This document shows positions 25,313 to 35,737 of a stretch of DNA of 64,000 nt, piece by piece. The stretch is from assembly GCA_009746045.1 (NCBI GenBank), contig RPFO01000542.1, positions 486,978 to 550,977 of the forward strand. The letters are read 5' to 3'. Below the pieces are notes generated by a model, which had not been told where the DNA came from, searched no databases, and saw only the letters and a list, made by a program, of their open reading frames with translations. Origin of the DNA: Mesostigma viride (taxonomy: Eukaryota > Streptophyta > Mesostigmatophyceae > Mesostigmatales > Mesostigmataceae). How positions within the stretch are numbered: the first letter of the stretch is position 1; every line of letters begins with the position of its first letter. The position numbers and the translations under genes were made by a program.

Positions 25313-25976
25313 CGCGGAAGGGGGCGAATTCCGTCACGGCCGGTTTCTTCTCGAGCAATATGCGGACGTCGCCTTTGTTGTATTCCGACGTCAGACCGAT
25401 GTCGCAGGGGATGTATAGGATGTTGTCGCTTTTCAGGTCAACGTGAGGTTCGTTGCTGTGGAGAAACGGAGAGCATCTTATGCGGACATTCGTGTACGGT
25501 GATGTGAACGTGGGAAAGTTCATGGCAGCCACCTTTTGCGCATATTCTGAGCGCTCTTGAAATGGAAATAAACACAAAGATTTGCGTGCGAATGCGTAAC
25601 AATCGTGAATGACGAATATACCGCCCGACGCGTCCCTCGTTAGCACACCCTGCATCACGGTGCCCTTGAACAGCTTCGTCTTGAAGGGCGGCATGTTCAC
25701 CAAGTATACGGACTTGTCCCAATGCACGATGGCGCACACGGGCTTGCCGCCTTTGACGCGGACTAGCGCGAGCAGACATTGGATGCCGCGTGGGTATTCG
25801 CACATCACATAGTTTCTCCCAATGCCCATCTCTCGCACGAGGTGGTCTGTTTTCGCCACGTGATAGGTGAACGGATTAGGCAAGTGCGCGAGATGACACG
25901 TAGCCAGGACGGCCTTCAAAACATCGCGTTGTTCCCATAAAGAGGCCTTACGGATGCAAACACCTCCCCACTCCAT
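25188..25976 (-). CDS. Divergent nucleotidyltransferase (capping/ligase-fold)-like protein (262 aa)
   Basis: The order VMCEYPRGIQCLLALVRV, LFKGTVMQGVLTRD, GGIFVIHDCYAF and later KSDNILYIPCDIG parallels motifs I, III, IIIa and IV of mRNA guanylyltransferases and nucleic-acid ligases (K-x-D-G-x-R, G-T-V-x-D-G-E, F-x-I-F-D-C, D-G-L-I-F-x-P). The nucleotide-accepting Lys of motif I is not evident (EYPRG), so it may be a non-catalytic relative or only fold-like. The last 42 codons run antisense to the end of the primase locus and are probably poorly constrained. Confidence 0.55.
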   Translation of the reverse strand: MEWGGVCIRKASLWEQRDVLKAVLATCHLAHLPNPFTYHVAKTDHLVREMGIGRNYVMCEYPRGIQCLLALVRVKGGKPVCAIVHWDKSVYLVNMPPFKTKLFKGTVMQGVLTRDASGGIFVIHDCYAFARKSLCLFPFQERSEYAQKVAAMNFPTFTSPYTNVRIRCSPFLHSNEPHVDLKSDNILYIPCDIGLTSEYNKGDVRILLEKKPAVTEFAPFRVTSSCTETPWTPWVSWGHRRSCTRIGTPMQSRPMTASAHFP

Positions 25977-26066
25977 TACGTCTTTCTCCTAAAAAAAAAC
26001 GGTTCGTTCAAACGAGACCCTGTTTTTACCGCGCTCCTTACAGGCTTTGCGAAAGACAGAGGATAC

Positions 26067-26618
26067 ATGGACCTGTTGATGCGATCTCTGAGGCGGTTTT
26101 ATGAGGATGAGAAGAACTTTAACATGCTGGCCTCGGTCTGTAATCACGAGAACACGAAGACGAAGACGGGGGTGTCCCTCCGCGTGATCGAGTGTCTCGT
26201 CACGAATTACGCGAGGAAGCGTTCCATAGAGTACTACCTCCCCGGCGAGCCGGCTCCCATCAACATGTACATGTCCTATCGGGAGCACCTCGACTTCTAC
26301 TCCAAAAAGATGTTCGACCCCTTCGCGAGACGAGGAAAGACGACGATCTCTCTGAACGGAGTGACTCTGCAGACGACTCCGGGGCAGATGAACTTTTTCA
26401 AGTGGGCGATCACGAATCGCGTCATCGAGTATGCCGATCAGTACCAGCGGCTCATCCGCGAGGACCTCCCGTGCACCAAGAAGTCGCGGCGTGCGGGGTG
26501 CGACAAGGAGAAGAGGATGAGACAGCGGTACAAGACTTCGGACCTCGGGGTCCTCGTCCACCCGCGAGTGTGGCAAAAAGAAAACGGAACGCGCAAATTT
26601 ATTATTCAGTTTAAATGA
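26067..26618 (+). CDS. Conserved-looking giant-virus protein of unknown function (183 aa)
   Basis: The blocks VIECLVTNYARKRSIEYYL, MYMSYREHLDFYSKKMFDPFARR and TTPGQMNFFKWAITNRVIEYA resemble a short protein family recurrent in phycodnaviruses, iridoviruses and mimiviruses: Y-S-K-K-x-F-D-P-F-x-R-R, then T-T-x-G-Q-x-N-F-F-x-W-A-I. I cannot name it. No enzyme is known to me; the motif density suggests a structured, essential protein. The C-terminus is basic. Confidence 0.72.
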   Translation: MDLLMRSLRRFYEDEKNFNMLASVCNHENTKTKTGVSLRVIECLVTNYARKRSIEYYLPGEPAPINMYMSYREHLDFYSKKMFDPFARRGKTTISLNGVTLQTTPGQMNFFKWAITNRVIEYADQYQRLIREDLPCTKKSRRAGCDKEKRMRQRYKTSDLGVLVHPRVWQKENGTRKFIIQFK

Positions 26619-26642
26619 TAGGTAAGTAAGTAGTTCGGAACC

Positions 26643-26942
26643 ATGGCGACGTGGGTATACGATCTCGTCGTCAAAAAGCCGCTCATGCAACTGTTCCGAC
26701 ACGGGCCGAGGTTCGGGGCGTTCGGCTTCTGGATGAGCATGCCGGACGCGGACGTCTGCGCTTCCATGACGAAGACGAGCTCCGATTTGTGGGATCAAAA
26801 TCCCGAGAGCTGCAGAGAAGTGATCGAAGGGAGATTCGAAAGCATCCACGTCCTCGTTCAGGTCTTTATGACGTGGGCCGTGTCCTTCATGATACTAAAC
26901 TCTGCTTTAAAACAAGTTCTGAGAAGAGTTATGCACCATTAA
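26643..26942 (+). CDS. Small protein with C-terminal TM segment (99 aa)
   Basis: It starts MATWVYDLVVKKPLMQLFRHG and ends with a hydrophobic segment (VLVQVFMTWAVSFMILNSAL) and a basic tail (RRVMHH). It follows the preceding gene by 24 bases in the same direction, and its stop overlaps that of the convergent gene by 4 bases. Confidence 0.55.
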   Translation: MATWVYDLVVKKPLMQLFRHGPRFGAFGFWMSMPDADVCASMTKTSSDLWDQNPESCREVIEGRFESIHVLVQVFMTWAVSFMILNSALKQVLRRVMHH

Positions 26943-27274
26943 CTGGTGGAAAAGGGGGGGCCGTTTGGTTGTCCGACTGTAGACTGTGCTTTTGAGGCGG
27001 CGTTCTTTAGAAAGCCGCACGGCCCTCTTAGGAAACCGAGGTCACTACGGCATAGATTCTGGAGGAACAACGCGGCTAACACACCAGTCGTGAGGAAGGG
27101 AATCCACGTGGTATAAAGTGCGAGTTTGATCGACGCTGTAACGCTGTCTTCGGTCACCGTCTTATTCGCCTTCCTAAGTGCGACGACGTTCTGGATGGAC
27201 GAAAACAGAGACAGGGCGAGGACGAACAGGGTTACGCCGGTGACCATTCTGGAACTCGTTATAACTCCTGACAT
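26939..27274 (-). CDS. Two-TM membrane protein (111 aa)
   Basis: The ATG at 27274 gives MSGVITSSRMVTGVTLFVLAL, with TM segments at about residues 10-28 and 50-70. A Cys-containing polar tail follows (LCRSDLGFLRGPCGF). A longer upstream start exists but would run into the start of the divergent fibre gene at 27326, so 27274 is preferred. Confidence 0.55.
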   Translation of the reverse strand: MSGVITSSRMVTGVTLFVLALSLFSSIQNVVALRKANKTVTEDSVTASIKLALYTTWIPFLTTGVLAALFLQNLCRSDLGFLRGPCGFLKNAASKAQSTVGQPNGPPFSTS

Positions 27275-27325
27275 TGTATACCTACCATACAAGAAAAAAA
27301 AGTAAAGTGCAAGATTAACAATACC

Positions 27326-30300
27326 ATGTCTCTGCAGTGGCACCAGGCCGACGTCCGATTGCAAACACTAGGCCTCGAGTCCGACACCGCCCATTGGCGT
27401 TTTCGTAACATCGACGGAGCCTTGAGAGTCGACCGCCTCATAAACAATCAATGGTACGAACACGTGAACTACTTCGGCGACATGGTCGACGACACGGTCG
27501 CCCCGTCGGGTGGCACGTTGACCTTTTACGAAGATATCCAAATCGACGGCACCCTCACGTTGGCGTCCGACGGCGTGTCGAGTCACGCTCACTTGCGGCT
27601 CCCCTCGCACAGTGATAACCCGACCGGCAATGATATCGATTACAACGCGGCGGACGGTTCGTCCCTGGTCCCGAAGAACTACGTCGACGTGTACGGAAAG
27701 CACTGGGTGGTTACGCCGACGTTAGACGATATGACCGATGTCACCATTTCGGGGGCGCCCGCGGACGGACAAGTACTGTCGTACTCGGGAGGCGCGTGGG
27801 TCCCCGTCACTTACCCCCCGATCCTGTACGCCTCCACTCCGTTCTGTCTCACTCTCACTCAAAGCGACGTGAACGGGGGCGTGTGGAAAGAGGCGTACGT
27901 CGGCGGAGTTCCCGAGGTGACCACCTACGCTCCTAGAAACACCTTCCCCCCGACCTCCGACCTCGACGTCACGAAAATCACCGTGACGGCGTACGATATC
28001 CCCATCACGGCCGCCGCCACGAACGAGTCGATCACCATATCCGTGGAAATCGGGGATCTGGCAGTGGAGCCCGTCGAATACGCGAGCGAGGTCGTCCGTG
28101 TGATCGAGACGTCCGGTCTCACCGTATCGAACGCCAGATGGAACGCCACCAGCTCGACATGGAGCCTCTCGACTTCGATCACCGGGTTCACGAAGGTCCA
28201 GTTGAAGTCCGGGAAAGGGTATCGAATCCGCGCAAAGGTGACGACGGCCGCCGTGACGGAGGCGGGGACCATGTCCCTCTCCGTCGTTCTCGAGGGAAGC
28301 GACTCCTCCTTCTCCGCCGACGTCGCCGCCCCCTCTAGCACTCCCGCGCCGTCGTACGCCCTGGTGGACACCACGGCGACCGTGACGCACAATTTCGTCG
28401 ACGCCTCCTCCAATAACCTGGTCGTCGTGGCGAACGCGTACGACCGCGCCAAGAACACGGCGACTTCGCAGAATGTGTGGGATAACACGCTGGATGCGAC
28501 CGGGTTCGTCAGTCGCAAGTTCGATTCGATGCAAGGAAACGCGGGGGCGTTGACGGGACAGGTGCAGTTCGCCAACTTGGACGAGAACAGCGTGTTTTAC
28601 ATCTATCTCGTCGCGGCCGATGCGGCGTCCAACAAAAGCGCGATGAGCACGTTCGTGGTGGACACTCTGGGTACGAACCTCGAGGGGTTGGTGACCCATA
28701 ACGACAACCTGATCGCCTTCTGGAATTTCGACGAGAGCGGGCCGTACGACGTAGTCAACGGGACGGCCATGCATATGGACACGACCCTCTACGGGGAGAT
28801 GAAGACGGGCGACAAGGTCGTGAGCTACTCGGCGAGCTCGGCCGGCGACGGGTTCGGAGCGCTGCTGTATCGCTCCCAGCCGGTGGGCACGCGTCCCTAC
28901 CCTCCTAACGTCATCTTCCCCAGCGACTCCGCCGGCGCCTCGCAGGAATGGACCTTGTCGATGGACGTGTACGTGCCCAGTCCCGCCGCCGGATCGTACA
29001 CGAAAATAGCGCTCTTCCGCTACGGCAGCCGCGCCACCACGGACTACGTCGGGATGGGCGTGGACGGCTCGGCGGACAAGATATTCCTGCGCGTGGGGTC
29101 CGCCGTGACAGATGCCAGCACGTTCGCGGCCACGAGTTACTTCCGTTACGACGCCTGGAACCGAGTGGCGCTGAAGAGGTATCTGTCGTCAGGGTCGAAA
29201 TACCACGAGTGGTTCGTGAACGGCGTGCAGCTGCCGACGACCGTACCGGCGTCGGGGAGCGCGAGCGTGGAATGGACGTGCACGGATAACAGCGACTTTT
29301 ACTTGATGTTGTACGCGGAGACGAACGACACGACCTACACGAGGGCGCAGGGGTTGGCGTACAAGAACGTCGCCGTCTACAACGCCGCGATCCCGACGTC
29401 GCTTCTTGTCAAGCAGCGGACGAACGTGGACTTCTTGTCGAGGCAGGCGGAACGTCCGAGGATCTACCCGGGCACCGCGAGGACGGGGGGTCAAGAATTG
29501 GTGTCGTACTTCGCGCCTAACGCGACGACGGCGTCTCCCGTGACGTACACGCTAGCGGGGACCGGATGGCCGGACGCGTACACGACTCTGATCGGAAAGA
29601 ACAGCATCGGGGCCACGACGGTCAACAACGTGTTTTTCAGACAGACGGCGGACAACTACACGTCCGCGTTCCGTGAACTTTGGGAGGTCGACGTCGGCAA
29701 CAACCTCGGGGCGGCGGTGGTGGGGTATATGGACAACAGCAAAACGGCGGCGTCGGGAGATATCGCAAAGTACACCAATTCGAAGGTCGCTCTCTCCCAA
29801 TGGCTGGGCGATTGGCAATTCACGAACCTCACCAACTCGGGCAGCGGGACGAGCGGGTCGTACACCGTTTCCGGGACCGTGAGCGGGGGCGTGCTTTCCA
29901 TCGGAGCGACGTCCGGTATCGGGACAAACACGAATTACGTCTTGGCCACGGACCTGTGCACGAATTGGAAAGGGAGCGCGTCGGACGACGGGTTCGGCAG
30001 CTTTGTGGTGCAAGTGAGGATGAGGACGAGTGCGACAGGGTCGACTAGTCCGTTTAATATTTTGACGATCGGACAAGATGTCTCCGGTCCTGGCAACGGA
30101 GAGCGCATTTCCATCCTTTGCACGGGGTCTTCTCTGATGTTGGCTACGGAATGCAACAAAACTCGTTTGACCCAGGCGACGGATAACAAGATCAGCACGC
30201 TGGTTTCCGGTCTCCCGTCGAGTCCCATCGACGGGAATTACCACACGTACAAACTGCAGAGATTCCACAGCTCGCTCATCAGCGACGTATCGGGCGTCAA

Positions 30301-32832
30301 TTCCGGCATTCTCGACGGGAGCAAGATATTCCGATTCTGGTACGACGGAGTGGAGCAGAATCTGTCGACGTGGACGTTCTCCGGCGTATCGGCCAGCGGT
30401 CTGTTTAACGTGAAGATCGTGGCGGCCGACGCGTATCTCCGACTAGGAAGGACTCAGAGAGTGAACACGGACCAGGCGATCGTGATCGATTACGTGCAGT
30501 TCGCGAACGGGGCGGACGGCGAATGGCTGTTCGCGGCGAACAGTCCGAACAACACGGGCTTGATACAGACGACGGCCAACAACCCCGGCGCCACCCAGAC
30601 GGGGACGTTGTGCACTATCACCGGCAACAAGGTGGTGTGCACCGCCACCGTGTCAGATCTCCACTACTACACAATGAGCCTCACGAACGCGGCATACAGC
30701 GACTACACGTTCTGCGTCGCCTTCACGTGGAAAGCGATGACATCATCAGAAGGGCTTTTGTTTTCTTACGGTACGATCGTGAACGGGCCGGAGTCGCTAT
30801 CGTTGATGGTCACGGGCGGGAGTATGATGATCCAACTTCGCCAGGACACGAGCACGATCACATCATACGGCAGCCCCGCGGTCACCGTCGTGGCAGGGGA
30901 GACCTACCACATCGCCTTCGTGCGCAAGTATAACGTGTCCACTCGTCTGTACGTCAACGGAGTGGAGTACACGCCCAACACGCCCTCCGTCGGTCTCACG
31001 ACGCCCATCACCGCGAAGAACCTGTATATCGGCGGATACTACAAGCCGAGCACGAACTCGGAATGGAGCAACGTGAGATTCTTCAACCACGCGCTCACGC
31101 TGGCCGAGGTGCAGCAGCTCATCCCCGCGGACAACCAGGCGATATCGACCTTGTACTTCGCGAATACGGGGTCCGGTCAATCCAACCAGGCGGGGGTCTA
31201 CAACGGGTCGTTCACCAACGTGACCGGGTTGCAGCTGGGCGACCCGTTTCGTGACATGCGAAAGTTTTACGTGGCGTGGACGCGGGACATCTTCGGGTAT
31301 TGGCGGACGTACCTGAGCGCGTCGTGCAAACGGCCGCGCAACCTGGGCCAGATGACGCGAGTTACGACCTCGTGTTTCGCGTCCGGGACGTGGACGGACC
31401 CCAACGAGACCGCGTCGGGGCCTAGCGCGGTACGAGCCCTGTTGGCGATCGCGGACGACGACAGCGGCACGGGTGTGAACGCACACAATAGGGACATGAT
31501 CCAGGCGCACGGACACATCATGGGGGGGTTCGCGTGGGACGCGACCGGGACGTCCGTCTATTCGGCCGTTGGCGTGTCCGCCTCCACGATCGCCAACGTC
31601 GCGTTCACGAACTCGAACCTGACGGCGACCGAGAACGGGACGAACGCGTCGTCCGAAGTGTTCTTCGTCGACTATCTCCCCGCGGCATGTGGTACTTCGA
31701 GTTCGACGTGACCAACGCCGGCACGTCGGGGTCCGTCAAGTTCGGGGTGAAGAGGTTCGACGGAGGGACGACGGCGGTGAGCATCACTCCGGCGACGACG
31801 CAGATGGCGACGTACGGTTTCGCGTTCGACACGGTGAACAACAAGATCTGGTTGAGCAACGCGGACGTGTGGGAATCCGGGAGCGACCCGAGCGCCTTGG
31901 GACTCGCTTCTCCCGTCGGCGGCGTGGCGATCACGGCGTCCAAAGTGTGGTGGCTGTTCGCCGGGCTGCCTCGAGGCGGCTCGGTCACCACGAGGACGAA
32001 ACCAAAGTACGCGATCCCTCGCGGGTTCGCGTGGTACACGTATCCGGACACGGACCGCGCGGCGACGACGAGAGACACGTTTGGGATGGTGCATCCCACG
32101 TTCCATCAGTACGAAGACGGGACGCTCGTGAACGCCGCGTCCGTCTTGGAACTCTTGCCGCGACACATCGACCTCGACCCGTACGACACTTTCAACGGGT
32201 ACTACACGTCGATCAAGGGGCGCGCGGCAAACCAGACCGCTCACGGCCGCATGACCGTCTTCACGGACATCGTGTTCGCGGCCTCGGAGAACTTCTCCGT
32301 GCTGTTCCGCTACCAAGAGCCCGGCGTGATCCCCGACGCGATCGACACGTGCGTCTCCTTCATCCAGGAAACCGCGAAGGCGTACTTCTACAACTCCACG
32401 CTCAACGTGGCCGACCAGGCGCTCAACTCGATCGCCTACTTCAGCAACGGGGCGGCGTCCAACGCCAAGTCCGTTCTCATGTTCCGCCCGCAGACCTCGT
32501 CCCGCTTCCTGGTGTCCAAAGGAGTCGGAGTGCTGGCGAACCAGGTGCAGGTGGGCAGTTCTCGCTCGGCGGGAAACCCGTGGTGGGTGGCGTTCCAGAG
32601 GACGGGGGGCGGCACCTTGCGGATGTACCTGTCGGACAGTCTGACGAAACCGACCAAGTTGTCCAATATGTCCGAGGCGTCCACCGTCGCGACCTCGGGG
32701 AGTGTTTCCGGGGCGTATTGGACGACCACCGCGTACACCCAGCCTCCGACGAACGCCAACTCCTTGCGCGTCGTTTTCAACGCCGTTTCGAGTGCGGGCA
32801 GAGTGTACTTCGAGGGGTCGATATCGGCTTAA
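27326..32832 (+). CDS. Giant LamG/fibre-like adhesin locus, in two overlapping frames
   Basis: The first frame covers 1461 codons to 31711 and the second continues the same type of sequence to 32832; about one break. The N-terminus resembles a phage-tail-fibre base (LPSHSDNPTGNDIDYNAADGS then VPKNYVD and the linker DVTISGAPADGQVLSYSGGAW). After it come repeated concanavalin/LamG-like beta-sandwich units (LIAFWNFDES, EWTLSMDVYVP, AWNRVALKRY, LYVNGVEY). The composition is Thr/Ser/Val/Gly-rich with very little Cys. It is expected on the virion surface for host attachment. It is followed at once by a short fibre gene. Confidence 0.75.
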
Positions 32833-32845
32833 AAAGTATCCCGGG

Positions 32846-32855
32846 ATATATAAAC
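32846..32855 (+). promoter_or_regulatory. Late-type promoter motif ATATATAAAC
   Basis: The motif ends three bases before the ATG at 32859. The next gene has TATAAAC at 33751-33757, two bases before its ATG at 33760. The near-identical spacing supports a shared late promoter with an extremely short leader. Confidence 0.55.
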
Positions 32856-32858
32856 ATC

Positions 32859-33734
32859 ATGAGTCTGCCGCTATCTGGGACGGTTCGCACGAGGACCGTG
32901 ACGTTTCAGAACGACAACCCGTCCGGGCCGGAGGTCGGCGACTTTCAGATCGCCGTCGACAACGGGAAGCTCGTGATTCGGAGATTCTCCTCGCTCGGGA
33001 CCTACCAGGACATCCAGACGTTCGAAGAGCCCGGCGTGGGCGGACCCACGGGCGGCTCGAGTCTGGGCTTTTTCCAGTTTCAGCGGGACGTCACCATCGC
33101 GCCGGGGAATAACCTGACCATCACCAACGGAACCGTCGAGCTGGCATCCGCCCCCGTTTCGGGCACGGATGCCGTGAACAAAGCGTACGTCGACTCCTTG
33201 GTCCCGGCCACGCTCTCGAACATGTCCGGAGTGGCGATCGCGTCTCCCGCGGAGGGAGACGTGTTGACTTACATCGGGTCTCAGTGGGTGAACGTCCCTC
33301 GCACGAACCGATTCGCCTCCGAGACGTTCCATTACAGCGGGACAGGTCTTAACGGTTCGTCCACGATCGTCATGACGTGCGGAGCTCAATTCACCGCCGG
33401 CAACAACGTGCTGCTGCCCGCGCTCCCTTTCGCCGTCTCCATCACGAAGATCAACCTCACGGCTCTCAACGTGCCCAACAAGAGTCCGGGGAATCACGTT
33501 TTCGTCATCACGGTGAACCGAGTGAACGCCGGGACCGCGTTCTCCGATTCCGTCACCATCCCCGACTCGAGCAAAGTCGCCGTCACGGGGGGCAGCGCCG
33601 TGTTCGGCAGCAAAACTCTGTCCTCGCCCGCCGCCATCGCCGCGGGAGAGACCGTGTACGTCACCATAGGAGGGTACAACTCGTCGTCAAACAATATAGG
33701 GGTCGCCGTCCAGTTGTCGGGAACGCAGTCATAA
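32859..33734 (+). CDS. Short tail-fibre-like protein (291 aa)
   Basis: It starts MSLPLSGTVRTRTVTFQND. It contains a phage-tail-fibre signature GTDAVNKAYVDSL near residue 105 and the linker SGVAIASPAEGDVLTYIGSQWVNV, which repeats the linker of the upstream large locus. The C-terminal half is a beta-rich Thr/Ser/Val/Gly module (ITKINLTALNVPNKSPGNHVF). The product looks like a trimeric fibre or adaptor. No receptor-binding specificity can be read. Confidence 0.7.
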   Translation: MSLPLSGTVRTRTVTFQNDNPSGPEVGDFQIAVDNGKLVIRRFSSLGTYQDIQTFEEPGVGGPTGGSSLGFFQFQRDVTIAPGNNLTITNGTVELASAPVSGTDAVNKAYVDSLVPATLSNMSGVAIASPAEGDVLTYIGSQWVNVPRTNRFASETFHYSGTGLNGSSTIVMTCGAQFTAGNNVLLPALPFAVSITKINLTALNVPNKSPGNHVFVITVNRVNAGTAFSDSVTIPDSSKVAVTGGSAVFGSKTLSSPAAIAAGETVYVTIGGYNSSSNNIGVAVQLSGTQS

Positions 33735-33759
33735 AAAAAGTGGCTGCTAATATAAACAA

Positions 33760-34395
33760 ATGGCAGGACAGGTAGCAGCAGCGTCGGGTCTCCCGAGAGG
33801 GCCAGGGGTGGGACAGCCTCACGCCGAATTGGAGACCTTGAAAAATAATTTCGTCGATGCATATGACATTTTCACAAAGGCGTTGGATGCCCGAATCCTG
33901 AACACACAACCGCAGAACATCAATCAGTCCAACGACGGTGTCGTTAGGAGCATCATCGACGTGCAGGACGCCCAAGTGAAGATGGAGGCGGCGCTTTCGC
34001 GTCTCGATACGTGCATGCGGCCGGGACGGGCGTATATCATGCGCTTGCTGACCTACACGATCGTCCCGGCGGCCATGCTGGCGTTGATGAACACGATCGT
34101 CTCGCGGATCGTCGTGTACAACGACGAGACGCAGACGGAGAGATTCCAGAGGTATCGCAGGAACTCCATCATGAGTTTCGTCGCCATCGCGGTCCCGTCC
34201 GTCATCTTCGTTGTGGCGCGCGCTCTATACAACTTCCACGACATGGCCTGGGCGCTCGTGCCTCTGCTGACCACCGTGCCCATGCTGATGGCCTCTCTGA
34301 AGGCCAGGAAGGACGTGCTCGGGGTGGGTAACGGTCAAACGGCGTCCGTGTCGTACGGACGCCCCCCGAGTCAGAACCTGTGGACGGTTTCGTAA
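33760..34395 (+). CDS. Three-TM membrane protein with helical N-terminus (211 aa)
   Basis: An N-terminal helical domain (residues about 22-85, ELETLKNNFVDAYDIFTKAL) is followed by TM segments IMRLLTYTIVPAAMLALMNT, IMSFVAIAVPSVIFVVARAL and MAWALVPLLTTVPMLMASL. A polar tail ends the protein. TATAAAC lies directly before the ATG, so it is probably a late virion-membrane protein like its neighbours. Confidence 0.6.
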   Translation: MAGQVAAASGLPRGPGVGQPHAELETLKNNFVDAYDIFTKALDARILNTQPQNINQSNDGVVRSIIDVQDAQVKMEAALSRLDTCMRPGRAYIMRLLTYTIVPAAMLALMNTIVSRIVVYNDETQTERFQRYRRNSIMSFVAIAVPSVIFVVARALYNFHDMAWALVPLLTTVPMLMASLKARKDVLGVGNGQTASVSYGRPPSQNLWTVS

Positions 34396-34412
34396 CGGAC
34401 CACGAACAGAAG

Positions 34413-34509
34413 TTTCGCGCCTTTCGGCATATCCCGCGTTAAGTTAATTTCGCGCGCTTTTGTCGCGTCTCGTCGAGACCGCCGTCGCGTTTTCCTCCGA
34501 GTATTTAAG
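34413..34509 (+). promoter_or_regulatory. Two E2F-type sites and a TATA box upstream of gene at 34548
   Basis: TTTCGCGC occurs at 34413-34420 (followed by C) and at 34448-34455 (followed by GC). Both match TTTSSCGC exactly. TATTTAAGG lies at about 34502-34509, some 40 bases before the ATG. This is the layout of a host-type S-phase promoter. Confidence 0.6.
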
Positions 34510-34547
34510 GCCGCGCGGCGTCTTCCCCGTCCGCGAGAGACACCGAC

Positions 34548-35471
34548 ATGGAAGGATCCATAGCCACGGGTTTTCCCGTGATGCACCCTCTGGCTTTTTT
34601 CGACGCAGGAGCGCGCCACGTTACCTCGAATCGCAAACGACTCACCTCGGACAAAGTGAAGGTCTCCGATCTCAAGCAGACCGAGACGACCTTCGTGGCC
34701 CGGGACAGGCTCACGAGAGCCGAAGTCGAGATCCCCAAGTCGCGGTGCAGGACGTCGCTGCGTGAGGTCGACGGCCGCCAGTACTGCGTTTTTCACAACC
34801 TGCCGCCCGAGTCCGTCGCGAGCAGCGTGGTGGGGGGGAAAGGCCCGCTGGTCCTCCCAGAGTCCGCGCTCGCGAGAGAGAGCGGAGTGCTGAATCACGT
34901 CATCTGCGTCGACCTCGCGGACCAAGAACAGCTCGAGTGTCTCCGCCGCGTGTTCTCTCGCGAGCCGTCGTCGAGAGAGGACAAGGAGCGGGCGCGCGAC
35001 ATCGTGGCGGGGTACGTGAACACGAGGAACTGCGTCCCCGGATGCGAGCTGAAGCGCCCGGCGGACGTGAGCTTCCTGATGGACAACTGGTCCTTCACGA
35101 GGACGCACGTCGACTTTCTCAGCGGCGAGGACACCGACGAGACCGTCTTCGCGCGTCTCATGAGCCCGTCCCGTCTCCTGATCATGTACTACCCGCTCTC
35201 CATCCTTGACATGGCGAAGAACGAGCGGATCATGACGAGGGACAGGTACTGGTACATGCTGGACCTGGTGCCCAAGTCCGGCGAGAAGCTGGATCACGTC
35301 TACCGGAACAAGCAGAACATCGACACCGAGGACATGGTGCACGTCAAGCTTCTCAGGATCAGGAACCCCATCCCGAGGGCGTGGGGCGTCCTCGCCGACG
35401 GAACGGTCATGGAGAAGCCGCCCTCGCGGAAACTCAGGTCGCGCGTCTCCGAGCAGATAATGTCACCCTGA
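34548..35471 (+). CDS. Unknown protein, probably early (307 aa)
   Basis: It starts MEGSIATGFPVMHPLAFFDAG. It contains a basic N-terminal region (SNRKRLTSDKVKVSDLKQ), a Cys pair (SRCRTSLREVDGRQYCVFH), NTRNCVPGCELKRP, and a well-ordered C-terminal half (RLLIMYYPLSILDMAKNER, RDRYWYMLDLVPKSGEKLD). There is no recognised enzymatic motif. Its promoter carries the same E2F-type sites as the primase and helicase genes, so a role in DNA replication or S-phase manipulation is inferred from context only. Confidence 0.6.
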   Translation: MEGSIATGFPVMHPLAFFDAGARHVTSNRKRLTSDKVKVSDLKQTETTFVARDRLTRAEVEIPKSRCRTSLREVDGRQYCVFHNLPPESVASSVVGGKGPLVLPESALARESGVLNHVICVDLADQEQLECLRRVFSREPSSREDKERARDIVAGYVNTRNCVPGCELKRPADVSFLMDNWSFTRTHVDFLSGEDTDETVFARLMSPSRLLIMYYPLSILDMAKNERIMTRDRYWYMLDLVPKSGEKLDHVYRNKQNIDTEDMVHVKLLRIRNPIPRAWGVLADGTVMEKPPSRKLRSRVSEQIMSP

Positions 35472-35473
35472 TT

Positions 35474-35719
35474 ATGAGCATGTCGGCCTTGGAGTACATC
35501 AGGTCGTTTCGGATCCTCGGGTCGGCCGTCTTCGACTGGGCGGCCACGCTGTTGGCCGCGGCCATGATAGCCTATTATGCTGACAAACGTCGCATGAGAC
35601 CGATGCCAACATTAGCTTCTTTCGTGATCCTGGTCGTGATAGGAGAGTATTTGCATCACGTGTTCGGACAGAACACGCCGTTTCTCGTGTACGTGAAATC
35701 TATTTTTATTAATCAATGA
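35474..35719 (+). CDS. Two-TM small protein (81 aa)
   Basis: The ATG at 35474 lies 2 bases after the stop of the previous gene and gives MSMSALEYIRSFRILGS. TM segments are AVFDWAATLLAAAMIAYYA and ASFVILVVIGEYLHHVF. A longer start would overlap the previous gene by 90 bases. It is a plausible co-transcribed partner of the upstream gene. Confidence 0.5.
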   Translation: MSMSALEYIRSFRILGSAVFDWAATLLAAAMIAYYADKRRMRPMPTLASFVILVVIGEYLHHVFGQNTPFLVYVKSIFINQ

Positions 35720-35737
35720 ACAAGGAAGGGCCATTCA

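Noticed and set aside
31689-32800. Long plus-strand frame leading into the 32859 fibre gene
   Set aside because: Arg/Gly/His-rich composition typical of an out-of-frame reading of the G+C-rich fibre locus. The real short fibre gene starts at 32859 after a TATAAAC motif.
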